Assembly: GCA_001953115.1 (NCBI GenBank)
Contig: LSSL01002564.1
Span: 1 to 36,942, forward strand
Direction of reading: 5' to 3'
DNA: 36,942 bases
Origin: Smittium mucronatum
Lineage: Eukaryota; Kickxellomycota; Harpellomycetes; Harpellales; Legeriomycetaceae
How positions within the stretch are numbered: the stretch's first letter is position 1; each line of letters opens with the position of its first letter. This document shows positions 21,555-32,780 of the stretch, in pieces. The translations under genes and the position numbers were made by a program. Under the pieces are notes generated by a model that saw only the letters and a list, made by a program, of their open reading frames with translations, did no database searches and was not told the origin of the DNA.

Positions 21555-22700
21555 TGACTTGAGGTAAAAAATATGATGTAACTCGAAAGATTAAACGAGA
21601 TAGAAATTTGTTTAAATATTATTTAGATTTGCTGCTAGAATATGGTTTTTATATTTCAATTTTCACAGTAATTCCAAGCAGAAAGCGAAAATATTTAGTA
21701 ACAACAGCGAGAGTTTAAATTCACTAAAATATAGCAAACCTAATTTTATTGAAAATTTGGAGGTTTCCATCGTATATATTTTGTTTTTAAACCCAGAAAG
21801 ATAACTCAAAAAAAATAATTATAGACTCTAACACACAGTATCAGATAAAAAAATTGCGATGAGCTGATTTTGATAGAAAAACTAAGGAAGAAGCACTCTC
21901 GAAGTTGCCAAAACCATATGTAAATCTTCCTGAATTATTTTTTAAATATTCAGGTTTATTTTAAAATCCTAAAAACTTATTTCATTTTCCATTAAGTATC
22001 AGGAATAAAAAAGCTGATGGAGAAATATTTTATTTTTTGGTGTAAAAATTCAGAATTCTACCTGAAAGGTATTTAAGAGGATAATGTAACTGATATAAAT
22101 ATCTCCAGATACAGATATAATAAAATTTTATCCCTGTCAAAATTAATCAAGGAAAAATTGAGAGTAATTTTGATAATTAAGTTTATAAGTGATTGGGCTA
22201 TATGATACACAAACCTGTTCCTCCCTTTGGAAATCAGAATTTTTTTTGTTAATACAGTACTGATATTGAGCTACCACAATTCTCGATACAAAATTACCTC
22301 AAATCAGATTTATTTTATTTAATCCTTAATACTCATTTAGTTTCTGAAAGCATGATGGACACTGAAAATCTTATTTTATAAATATCAGTCTTAAAAATGC
22401 CCATAAATAAACACCCGATAAAAATCCATCTGCTGAAATAGAAATATTTAAAACCAAAACACTTCAATATCTTGGTACTTATACCCAGTACAAAATTTCC
22501 TCGAAAAAAATTCAAAAAAACGGAATTTCTATGAACAGGGAACTGGGGATAAAAACATCCTAATTCTTTAAAAATCGCCTCTAAACATTATAGAGATTTA
22601 AATAAAACTATGCAATCACATTCAAACAAGTGCTGGAAAAATCACAAATCTTTAATAAGGGGATACAATCACTATCGAGCAGCTCCAAAAAGAATCAATC
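21555..22700 (+). pseudogene. unassigned coding-like scraps
   Basis: Three pieces on the + strand look like former coding sequence. The first, at about 21,576-21,716, is Lys/Arg-rich (DVTRKIKRDRNLFKYYLDLL). The second, at about 21,867-21,962, includes LSKLPKPYVNLPELFFKYSG. The third, at about 22,446-22,550, includes LQYLGTYTQYKISSK and ISMNRELGIK. The Y-L-G pattern in the third piece is reminiscent of the segment after the palm of LINE reverse transcriptases, but the catalytic motifs are missing. They may be one degraded element or unrelated scraps. Confidence 0.3.
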
Positions 22701-23619
22701 TGCAATAATTATTAATGTGATTTAACAACTTTTAATATTGAATAATAGAGGAAAATATGTAAAATGATAATCTAAAATTTTACTTTTGAGACGATTTATC
22801 ATCTAAAATATCAGATTTTGAGTTATTTTAATTGGAAAAAGATCAAATTAAAATTTAAAGGAGAAAAACGTTATGATTAATTTAATATTGCGTCTAAGAT
22901 TCCATACAGAAAAATAATTTGAATCGGCTATAAATTCAAGTAATTTAGATACTTCCTCTTATAAATTATGAATGTAGAAAAAATTGTTTTTAAAAAACCA
23001 TTGTACAAAATTTCATTTAATTCTATATAAAGACTAAAATAATAAGCTCATATTTGATCAGTAAATTTATTTAAATAAGAAAAAAAAATCGAAAACTTTA
23101 AAAAAAATAATAAAAAATCAAATATTATAGATAAAAATCACAAAATAATGACATTTAATGTTCCTTGATTAAGTACTAAAATTATAGAAGCCCAATTTTT
23201 ACACCAAAAAGACCTAAATTTTGTAAATTTTATTATCAAAAAAAGTAAATATTACAAAAAATAAAGATAAAAACTTTAGGAATGAGGCCTATGCTACTTA
23301 TGACAACCAATAATTTTTCAGAAAATCAGAAATCGTCAAATATTGAAAGTCATTAGAAGTATGAATAAGAATCTTAATTTATAGAAAAAAATAGGAAAAA
23401 CTAATAATTAACAAAACAATTCTTAGTTGTTGTACTGGTAAATAAAAGTGAAGACATTTAAGATTTGAGGTATCAATTCTGTAAAACTGGATCTAGAAAT
23501 TATACCTACAAAAAGCAAAACTTATACTTGATTAATTCATAAAAAAAATTCGGTGAAAAAACATACCTTTGTAAAAAATTGGCTATTTTAATAATTAATC
23601 TAAATCAAAGATAACCAAT
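22701..23619. other. AT-rich stretch, possible 5' part of LINE
   Basis: No motif is visible. Given the LINE downstream, its missing 5' region (5' UTR, possible first ORF) could lie here, decayed or truncated. Confidence 0.45.
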
Positions 23620-24130
23620 TTTTAAAATGTACTTTATTTATGAGTCAGAAACACATCCGGGGTATGCATTAAATAATTCTTAAATAAACCCGTCTTAGTG
23701 ACAGAAATTATCCAGGAGAAAACAAAAAAAACAGATCAATTTTAAAATTATGATAAAAAGTATAGAAATTACTTAATTTTTTATCTGTGAAAAAAGAAAA
23801 ATTAAAGAAATTTAAGTTTTTTTAAAAAAATGAATTGAAATCAAATACGACATATTGTTTTTCGGTGACTTCAAATGAACACAGCTAAAAACTAGTAGCT
23901 TTTTGCTTAATTTGAGATAAATTTTGACAATGTGCAAGTATTATATTCATCATTCTCCATATCAAATAAAAATAATATTGGTCGAATGATCTATCATATA
24001 TTTTATTATAATTTGTGTTCAAAACCAAAACGATTCGTCACCAACAAATTCTCTGATATTTTTTACCATTTTAACATTACTTAGTGTGATTAATATCTAT
24101 TTCTGCATCCAGTCTAAAAAGAAAAACAAT
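23620..24130 (+). pseudogene. LINE endonuclease-like (APE) relic
   Basis: APE-type endonucleases of LINEs nick the target DNA. The signature seen is ILFFGDFK (23,852-23,875), which fits the xxxxGDFN block near the middle of the domain. An upstream YFIYESETH piece (about 23,633-23,659) and a downstream VTNKFSDIFYH piece near 24,028-24,065, where the family has a terminal S-D-H motif, are weaker matches. Stops separate them. The call leans on its position about 1 kb before a clear LINE RT. Confidence 0.5.
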
Positions 24131-24639
24131 ACTAAAAAAATCGAAGCTTTTTAGGACCAATTAATTTCAAGAAACCGATTCAATCTATTATAAACTAGCA
24201 TATCAACATTAATCAGGTTTTTAATGGGCTAATTGATTTAAAATGTGATTTATCCGGCCATTAAGGCTCTATAATTGATTTTGCGGGTCTCACTGATAAA
24301 AAAATATTATCTATCAAAAAAACCAGAAAAAATTTTTTTTTTCTAAACTTCCAACTAAAAATAAAATCGTTTTAAAAGCTTATTTAAATGGTAAAATCAT
24401 GTTTAGAACTCAAAAAAAACTAATTTTATTCCAAGAGGTTTTATGGAAAAAAATCTCCCCTTAAAGCTTATTGAGTATCTAATTACTAATAAAAAAAGGC
24501 GGTAATTCATCAAATACTCAGCTGGAAATTATAAAAAAAAATAATCTATAGCCCTTTACTCTATATATACTTATACTCTTTCACTAATTTTAAATTCAAA
24601 ATAAAAATATGGGGAAAATAATTATCAAATCTTGTAAAT

Positions 24640-25700
24640 AATACGAGTAGAAACATTGGAGCTACTGATAAGTGGGAAATAATGTTGTATTATGACAAAT
24701 AACCCTTCACATAATGTGGTGAGCCTATAAAACTTTTACAAATAACAACATTGCTAAAATAAGTACCTGATAATAAAGATTTTGTAACTGATGAAGTATT
24801 TAAATTTGTCAAAACGGAAATTTCACTTACCTCAAAAATTCACAATGTAGTATTTGGAATTTTAAAAACTATTTGTGATACTGGAGATATTCTCTATATA
24901 ACTTAGGGGATTATTTTGGTACTCTTTCCCAAAAAATGAAATTATAGCGGCCCAAATAACTAATACAGTATTTCACCTATGCCAGCGTTTATAAAAATTC
25001 TGGAAAAAATTCTAGTCAATAAAATTTTAGTTATTTGTGAAAAATATTACTAAAATAGTAAAAGACAAAAGGGTTTAATTACTAAAGAATAAGGCACCCC
25101 ATGAGTGACAATTTTTTATGAAATTTCAAAAAGTGGAAATTTTATCAGTTTAGAAACTAGGATATGATATATAAATTTCTCCAAAGTTTAGTAATTTTTA
25201 ACACACATGATGCTGATATACAAGCTAGGCAATATGGGAATAGGTGGAATTTTTTTAAAGTAATAAAAATAAATATTTGTTAATCCTAAACTAACAAACA
25301 ATATGATATGCGATGAATTACCCATTCGAATATAAATGCTATTTAAGACCAATATTATTAGCATCAGAATATTTTTTTATTTTTTTATTCATGATTTCTT
25401 CAAGGAAATTGGGTTATTACATGTACATCACTAAGAAAAATCACCATATTTTTAATATTCTCCGAAGATACGGTGATAATCGTAAACGCGTGATTTCCTC
25501 ACAAAATTATTGAAATTCGATTTTTAATACATCCAATATCTGGAAAATGAAAATAAACGCATCTAAATTCGGAATCCTCCGAAGAGCTTCCAAAATAAAA
25601 TACCAATCTACGTCCCAGGGCCAAAATTTAGAAATTATTCTTAAATATGAATATGTTAGATACATTTTTAATGATGATTTTTCATCACCAATATACATTT
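24640..25700 (+). pseudogene. LINE reverse transcriptase relic
   Basis: LINE RT copies element RNA at the nicked target. From about 24,780 a frame reads VPDNKDFVTDEVFKF and then IILVLFPKK (the family's V-xLxKKG). From about 24,952 it reads N-stop-YSISPMPAFIKILEKIL, matching the LINE hallmark NYRPISLxxxxxKILEKI. Motif A (Y-x-D-FSKA-D) is represented by INFSKV; YKLGNMGIGG follows at about 25,215. FFIHDFFKEIG (25,378-25,410 region) matches the xLFINDxF block. The catalytic A/FADD box at 25,458-25,472 reads FSEDT, with the alanine and one aspartate changed. KINASKFGIL and YEYVRYIFND (about 25,550 and 25,646) fit the post-palm N-xKC and YxYLG blocks. Confidence 0.8.
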
Positions 25701-25779
25701 AAAAAAATAAAACTAAGGCTAAAAACTCATTTTTTGTGGATATCGGTTTTTATCTAGGACTGATTTACCTTCTGCTATA

Positions 25780-26610
25780 AAAATAAATTTCATAAATTTC
25801 GCTCCTATACCAATTGGAGCATTATGTGGTAATCCTTTCAGTATGAGTTAGTACCAAAAAAACCCAATACAAAATTAAATTGGTAAGACATTTAGATTTT
25901 TTTCAATTTTTGGCGAATATACCGCTATGGAAAAGCTTAGAAATGGGCAGAGTATAATATCCGTGTTACTGAAAACCAGTGTGGTGGGTGAGTGCTCATT
26001 TCACAAACGTAAAATAAAAAACCTGGATTTCAAACTTGATTAATAGCCCAAACCGATCCCAAATCAGTACAGAAGTGACGTGGATATCTAAATGGCCTAA
26101 AAAATATTGTGAGACTGGTGAAATTTTTCAAACGTAAAAAAAATTTGCTGATCGAAAAAAATTAAATAACCGATCAACCATTGTAAAATGGGCTCTAGGT
26201 CCTTGAATAATAAAATCTGTGATTTGGATCAAACTTAAACCCCTGTGCCTAGAACAGCAAATAGGAATTTTAAAAAATCTTTAAATTACGAATTTATCAC
26301 TTTTTTATGGTTTAACACCCGGCCTATGCGAAAATCGTATTCTGAAATTTTAATTTTTTTTGCATTTTGCAAAAAAAAACACGCCATAGACAATAGAGCA
26401 CGTCTTTTTAGTGTGTGTAAAAAGGGAAAACATCCGCATAAATAGAATTGAGAAATTTTTTGCTATAAATATTAATTTTAGAAAAAATATTGGTATTTCT
26501 TCTCTTGATCAAGATCAGTTGGAGATGATCTGAAAACTAATTGTAGTGGGGGAGGGGTTAAAAAATATTTATTCAGCTCTGCGCTGACAACTCCAGTCAA
26601 ATAATTTAAC
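25780..26610 (+). pseudogene. LINE C-terminal region relic
   Basis: The sequence continues with LINE-like C-terminal blocks in shifting frames: IPIGALCGNPFSMS (about 25,807-25,848), the position where LINEs have a YGSExxG segment, then AMEKLRNGQSIISV (about 25,926) and TSVVGECSFHKRK. The open frame at 26,245-26,445 ends with ARLFSVCKKGKHPHK, where many LINEs have a C-x2-C...H-C knuckle. GGGVKKYLFSSALTTPVK follows at about 26,548-26,600. Individually weak, these gain support from their order after the RT. Confidence 0.5.
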
Positions 26611-26780
26611 TGTGAAAAATGAAATTTTCGGAAGGCATTCTTTTTTTTCCGTATATTAATACTGTAAATTATTAATAGATCACAGGCTTCTTTAAACCAA
26701 TTCATAGATAATATAGAGCTGCTAGAGAGTTGGAGTAGTAGTAGGGTAGGGTAGGATTTTTTTTTGAAAATAATCAATTT

Positions 26781-29700
26781 TTTTTTAAAAAAAACTATTG
26801 TTGATTTTATTTATTTAAATTGAATATTATTGGCATTTTTTATTATCAATTATGTAAAAAATGAAATCATTAAAAACGCAATAAAAAAATATTTAAAAAA
26901 GATATATTAGACTCAATAATTTTTTTTCTAAGTATAATCTTGGTCACGATTGATATAATTTATATAAAAAAATCTAATAAAAAAGTATAATAGCAAGCCA
27001 AAAAATATTTAAAAATGTAATAAACTAAACTCAGGAGCTTAATTATGAGTTATTTTAGATCGGAGATTTTTAATTTAATCTTATTCACTTTGACTATATT
27101 TTTGATAAAAACAGACTATCAAAAAATCAAAATCAAAATCTATTAGTAAAAATAAACTAAAAATTAGAGCCAAACCAGCAGAAAAATTCAAAAAAAATTG
27201 TTAGAATCTGTAAATCTTATAAATTTTAGTTAAAAATTGGCAGAAATGCTAATCTTATGTATTTTCTTTTTTACTGTTATTGGGAATATTTCGCTTATTT
27301 TTTATTTATTTTTATTGGGAAAAATTCTTTGATTTTCCAATATAAATTTTTTTTTTCATTCAAATAAATCATAATTAATATCTGGCTGGAGAAATTTTTT
27401 ATTTAAAAAATTCATTAAGCCAAAAAATTTAAATTAATGAATTTTTGCAAATTTTTCAGAAAAATAAAAAAAAACAATCAGTAAATCTAGGTATCCTTGA
27501 TAAAGAAAATATATATACCACTTTTATAAGCATAAAATTTATAATTACCTTAAATATTAAAAATTTTAATTTTCTGAAGTTAAAATAAATATCTTTAAAA
27601 CATTTTAATTCGAAATATTTTTTTAAAATTTATAATTTGGGCTCAAAAAATAGATTAATTTTCATGAATAATATCTAAAAGATATATACACCAGAATATT
27701 TGAATAAATATAACTACTCTCTATTTAGGGATCATACTACTACAGCTATTTTTTTTTCCGCAGATTTTAGGATTAATTCATAATTTTAAATCTCTTCAAT
27801 AACCCTTTTCACTTGAATTAATGCCATTTGAGATACACATTTTGATATATATTACTCATATTTCCTTTATTTGTGCTTCCAGTAAATCTGCTGAGGAAAA
27901 TTTTAGCTCTTAGGATATCAATATTGTCTATTCCTATTTATTTTTTTTAGTTGTTTATTTTTTGGCATATTTTTTATAGATACATCTACCATTAATAATC
28001 AATGATAAAATTATTATAATTGAATCATTACAGATAACAGTTAGGTATAATTAAAATAAATTATGTATTGAACCAATTTTAGAATCAAATTATTTAAAAA
28101 ATCTTCTCATACTATAAAAAAATAAATTGAAGATTATTTATTGTTTATCTATTAAATCATAATTAAAAATCTATGGATTCAAAAACAGCACATCTGGTTA
28201 CACAATTTTCAGTATAAAAATTATAATATGTTAATAAATTTTTTTTAAAAATGTGATTTTTTTTGTATATATTTAGTTAGTAAACCAATTTTATAAATTA
28301 TTTTTTTATTATTTGTGCTGTATATTATATTCCATATACTTCATTTTATCTAGTTTCAAATAAATCTTATTACAACATTTTCAATAAAAAAACTAAAAAT
28401 TAGAATTGAAAAAATCTAGAATTTATTTAATTTCAATCCAGAACATATTTTTTAACATTTAATTTAATTCTACTAGGTTTTTTTAAAAAAAACATATATT
28501 AAAATCTTTCATTTTTTATCTAAATACAAATAAATCGAATTTAAACTGAGCTATTTTTTAACGGTACTTATTCGATAACTATCTATTTAAATAAAAAGTT
28601 TAGAATTTTTAAATAAAATTTACTTTAGTCAAACAATTAGTTTGTATTATAGAAAAAAAAAACGCTAGGTTTCTTTTATTTCAGTTAATTTTAAAGGTTT
28701 TTATATTTCAAAAATGGATTCACGCTTCATTTGATATCTAAATTCAATTAATTTTTACAAAACTAAATATAAATTTTTGACATGAAATTTTCCAAAATTT
28801 TAAATTTCCAAAGCAAACTTCATGATACATTAATAGCAAAAAATAAGAATATATTTGAAATTTATTATCAAAACCATGGTTATTATATACAAGATATCCA
28901 AAAGTTAAAGGAGATGGGTCACAAGTTTTATTATAAATAGATTATGTCAATTTATAGTACAAAAAAATTGGGAAAATATTATGTATTTTAGTTTTGAAAT
29001 AAATTTATAAATCTTGAAATTCTTTTTTAGGGTACCTTTTATAGATATTCCTGGAAATTTATGATAAAATTATTAGGATACATCCATTTCTGTCACTTAT
29101 TTCCAGGAATTTTGAAAATTTCCTGATTCTCGCCAGATAAAATATTAAACTATTCTTATTAAATATTTGCGTATCGAAATAATTTTTAAAAAAAATAATA
29201 AAATGATAACAAAGAGAGTTTTAATTTAAATCTGAAACTATAATTTTTTAACTGAATAAATGTTTTTTGGTTAGTGGGTGTTTAAAATTGACTAAATTTA
29301 CAAGTTTATAAAAATTTCAAATCGAATAGAATTAATTTAATAGAATTTTCAAATTCTTTTGAAGAATTTTTTTCAAAAAGATTAGAATTCTTAGTTTTTT
29401 ATAAAGCATTAAACAGAAAATTTAAGAGGTGATTACAAAAATATTAAAAATCCTGAATTTCGATTCTATTATGAAGAATATAAACACTTTCTTTTTATAT
29501 TAAAATTTATTCTATCGTTAGTAATTCAGTATTTATATTAATTCATATATTAATTTACTCGATTTTTTTGAGCCCCCGTGAGCAATTTCCGCTCTCTTCA
29601 TAGTAAAAAAACAAGATCAAATTAAATGCTGTGAATTATATTTATTGTTAATCATTAATCTTTTATTTAAATTTTAGGTATCTTTAAATGCACCATTTAA

Positions 29701-31737
29701 AAAAATGGAGTATATTTTTTTCAAGTTTAATGCCCATATTCAATGGCCTTTAAAAAAATTCAATACATTGTTTTTCTAAATATTCACAAGAAACTAAAGT
29801 TATCCGATTTGAAAAGTTTTTTATTTTTTTTTTGTAAAATATCTTATTAAACTATTAAATATATAAAAACGCCTACCAAACCATGTTATTAGCACAATAA
29901 AAAAATTAGAACTATAAAGCTATTAGATCCAGCAATTTTGGATTGTATCTTTTTATAAATCGGAAATATTTAGGATTAAAATTTAATCATATCTAAATGA
30001 TAACTAGATAAATTAAAAATATTCATGAATACCTCGAATTTTTTTTTATTTTATGCTGACTTATTTAACATGTAAAAAATTTTAATTACAAATTATTTCC
30101 ATAATTTTTATTCTTTGATAAAGAATTTTGTTTAAAATTAAGTATTTTAGTACATTTTAAAATTTTCTATAACTTGCTTATTATTATTTTTGAGATGATT
30201 AATTCCTAATTATTCAATTTTTAACTATTAATTCATTGGATATATTTGATAAATACTTTCATAAAAAATATGTTACTTTTTGAAATAAAATTAATAATGA
30301 AAGTTAAATAGATTGGTAATTGTTTCCATGAAAATGGTTAAATTTTTTATAATTAAACTATTTATTTTTTATTTTAAAATTACTATGCTTTAGAAGGGGA
30401 AATTTAAGGTTTTTTTCGAATTATTTCATAGAATTAAATCATTCATTTTATACCCAGTTACAATTTCGAATTAAAAAAATAAAAAATTCAGCTTTTATAT
30501 TTTTTGAATCTGATTATATTTTTATCTTATCATCTTTTAAAAATATGAAATAAGCACTTATTTTGATGGCCTAATATTTCTATAACTCTCAAATATTATA
30601 GATTTATATATAATATAAATATCTCTGTAAAATGTAGATTATAATCGAGAGAATAAAATTATCAAATTAATGCATATTATTAATTTTAACTGTAAATAAA
30701 AAATTATGATTTCTAGTGAATTTAAAAACAGAAGTTAACATATTAAAATAGGTAATTAACTTAAAACTGTATCATAATATGATGCATCAAGCTTATTATC
30801 AATATTCTTCGCTTAAGCGTACAAACTTCTAAGCCCCAAATTATTATCTTTATGGCCATGAGTATCACTCTGACAATCATTTACACAAATAGTTGATTTT
30901 ATTATCATTAAAAAAACATATCAGTATTTTTTATAATCTACTCACTAAATTTTAAAAAAATTGGATAATAATATAACCAATTTGGTATTTATAAACTATC
31001 ATTTCTGAACATTCACCCACTTATCTATATGTAGAAGTTAAGACCATCTATTATTCAATTATTTCTATTCTTTGGGTAATTGGGAAATTATTATGTAGTA
31101 CAATAGTGGTACTTTATAAAAAATATAATAAAGTAAAATGATTGAAAAAGATAAAATAATGTGTAAAAAATTAAAGATAAGTGATGACCACAAAGAAGAG
31201 GGATCAGTACATCTAGTATTATTCTGAATAAGTTTTTAATATAATTATTGTCATGTAACATGAATGATAAAACTTATTATTATGATAATTTACTTGAGTT
31301 ATAGAAGTATTAGTTAGAAAAATAAGGTATAAAAAGACTATGATTTTTTCGGCAACGAGAAAAAGGAAGAAATATAAAAAATTTGGATTAATAAATATAG
31401 GATCCTAGAATAATTTTGAAGGCAAGTACTTATTATAGATAGTAATTCAAAATAATCTCCAGCTAAATTTTTTCATTTTATAAGGAATAGAGTAATTTTT
31501 GTATTATAAACTAAATTTCAGTCATAATATAATAATTTTACCTTATTTAGAACTTTCTTTTCTAATCTTATAAAAAATAAAAACTAATAAAAATAAAAAT
31601 ACAAATAAATACACTGTTTATGATTTTAAATCGAACTATTAAAAGTTATAATAAGGAAAACTTTAATGAGAAAAAAAAACTTATTTAGAAAGAACCAGGC
31701 AAATTTGAACAACATTATTTCTGACTTACAATGGATT
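26781..31737. other. long AT-rich desert
   Basis: About 5 kb of extreme AT content with frequent poly-A and poly-T runs. I found no protein motif, RNA gene or inverted repeat that I could defend. No open frame here is longer than about 60 codons. Confidence 0.6.
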
Positions 31738-31790
31738 CAGTGGAATTTGGAGCCGCTGAAACCCCCACCCCCCGAGCCCGGCAGTAAACT
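31738..31790. other. isolated GC-rich islet
   Basis: A 35-base C-rich core (31,751-31,785, with runs of five and seven C and a GAGCCCGGCAG end) stands alone in AT-rich sequence. It encodes nothing recognisable. It resembles the GC clusters of some organelle genomes, or may be the end of a decayed element. Confidence 0.6.
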
Positions 31791-32319
31791 TTTTTTTAAG
31801 AAATAATAAAACCATTATAATTTTTTTTTACAGTTAATATTGCAGATATCTTCTATTTAATTCCTTCATTATTTTTCATATCACACTACTAAAACTATAT
31901 TCATTTATCTCCTTTTTTATCTGTATTTTCCACAATAGATATTTATATATTTATTTTTAATAAAAAAAATTCAACCTCCAACATTCAACGTTCAACATAG
32001 ATTTGTGTAAATTTTTTGAACGTATATTCATAATTTCAATCTTATCTCTTTAAAAATTTATGTTTTATGAGATAAATAAAACCCATTAGAATAAATGTTA
32101 ATAGATCTAAAATAAAGTTTTTCTATATATTTAGGGATTATCAGGTGAGATTTCAACTCAGTTTAATTTTATTTTAGCCCTACTATTGTTAAAATTTATG
32201 TCACAATCGAAAATTTGTTCAGTTTTTACATAGTATAAATTTCTTTTGGGTAATTTAATATCCATTTAAAATTTTATTTTTTAAAAAAATCATTATTTTT
32301 ATTCTTCATAATTTAGCAA
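31791..32319. other. AT-rich spacer
   Basis: Nothing recognisable except a small CAACATTCAACGTTCAACAT duplication at 31,978-31,997. Confidence 0.6.
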
Positions 32320-32780
32320 CTTCCTGTTAGATCTGTGCCGGTATTAATTCATTGATTTCTTTTTTAAATGGACAATATCAAAGGTTTAAAATCCACGTTT
32401 TTCCATTTGGCGGAAACTTGAATGGCCCTTTAGGAAATAAATTTATCAAATTTTTTTCTCGGGAACAGAAATTTTCATTTTTTGTATAGGGGACTACTGA
32501 GGTAGCTTTTTGATTGAGTTTTTTAGATAAAAAAAAAAGTCTTATCTGAAAGTCAAACCACTTTCTCTCAAATATTTTAGAAAAATTTATTCATATTTAA
32601 TTATATGATTATCTCCCGAAAACACTATAAAATTAAATTTCAAAGTGAAAAATATTGGTTTCTGTCCTAATCATATCAATATAATTATTTTTAAAATCAT
32701 TTTATTTCAAGTTCTAATGGAAAAAATTTGAATTAATAAACCGTCTTTTTTAAAAAAAAGACTTTTAAAAAACCTTTTTT
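32320..32780 (+). pseudogene. reverse transcriptase relic, possibly DIRS/Ngaro-like
   Basis: FLLDLCRY at about 32,323-32,346 resembles RT motif A (F-x-xDLKSGY). Then NGQYQRFKIHVFPFG at 32,368-32,412 matches the W-x-GQYY-F-xxPFG block that precedes motif B in DIRS/Ngaro-type and related LTR-type RTs. LNGPLGNKFIKFFSREQ follows, then near 32,490 a GTTEVAF segment where the family has its (Y/L)xDD plus hydrophobic block; the aspartates are lost. SFLDKKKSLI and later VPENxIK-like pieces fit the downstream region. Stops and a frameshift are present. No tyrosine recombinase or split direct repeats were found, so the class assignment is tentative; a second gypsy-type RT fragment is the alternative. 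Confidence 0.5.

Larger units (their letters stand above)
23620..26780 (+). mobile_element. degraded LINE (non-LTR retrotransposon)
   Basis: Endonuclease-like, reverse transcriptase and C-terminal segments occur in LINE order on the + strand. The 5' boundary is uncertain and I found no target duplication. The 3' end is probably near the Ser/Arg-rich GTAGTAGTAGGGTAGGGTAGG patch at 26,734-26,754, followed by T and A runs. All frames are broken. The clade (CR1/Dong/RTE-like or other) cannot be fixed by eye. Confidence 0.75.
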
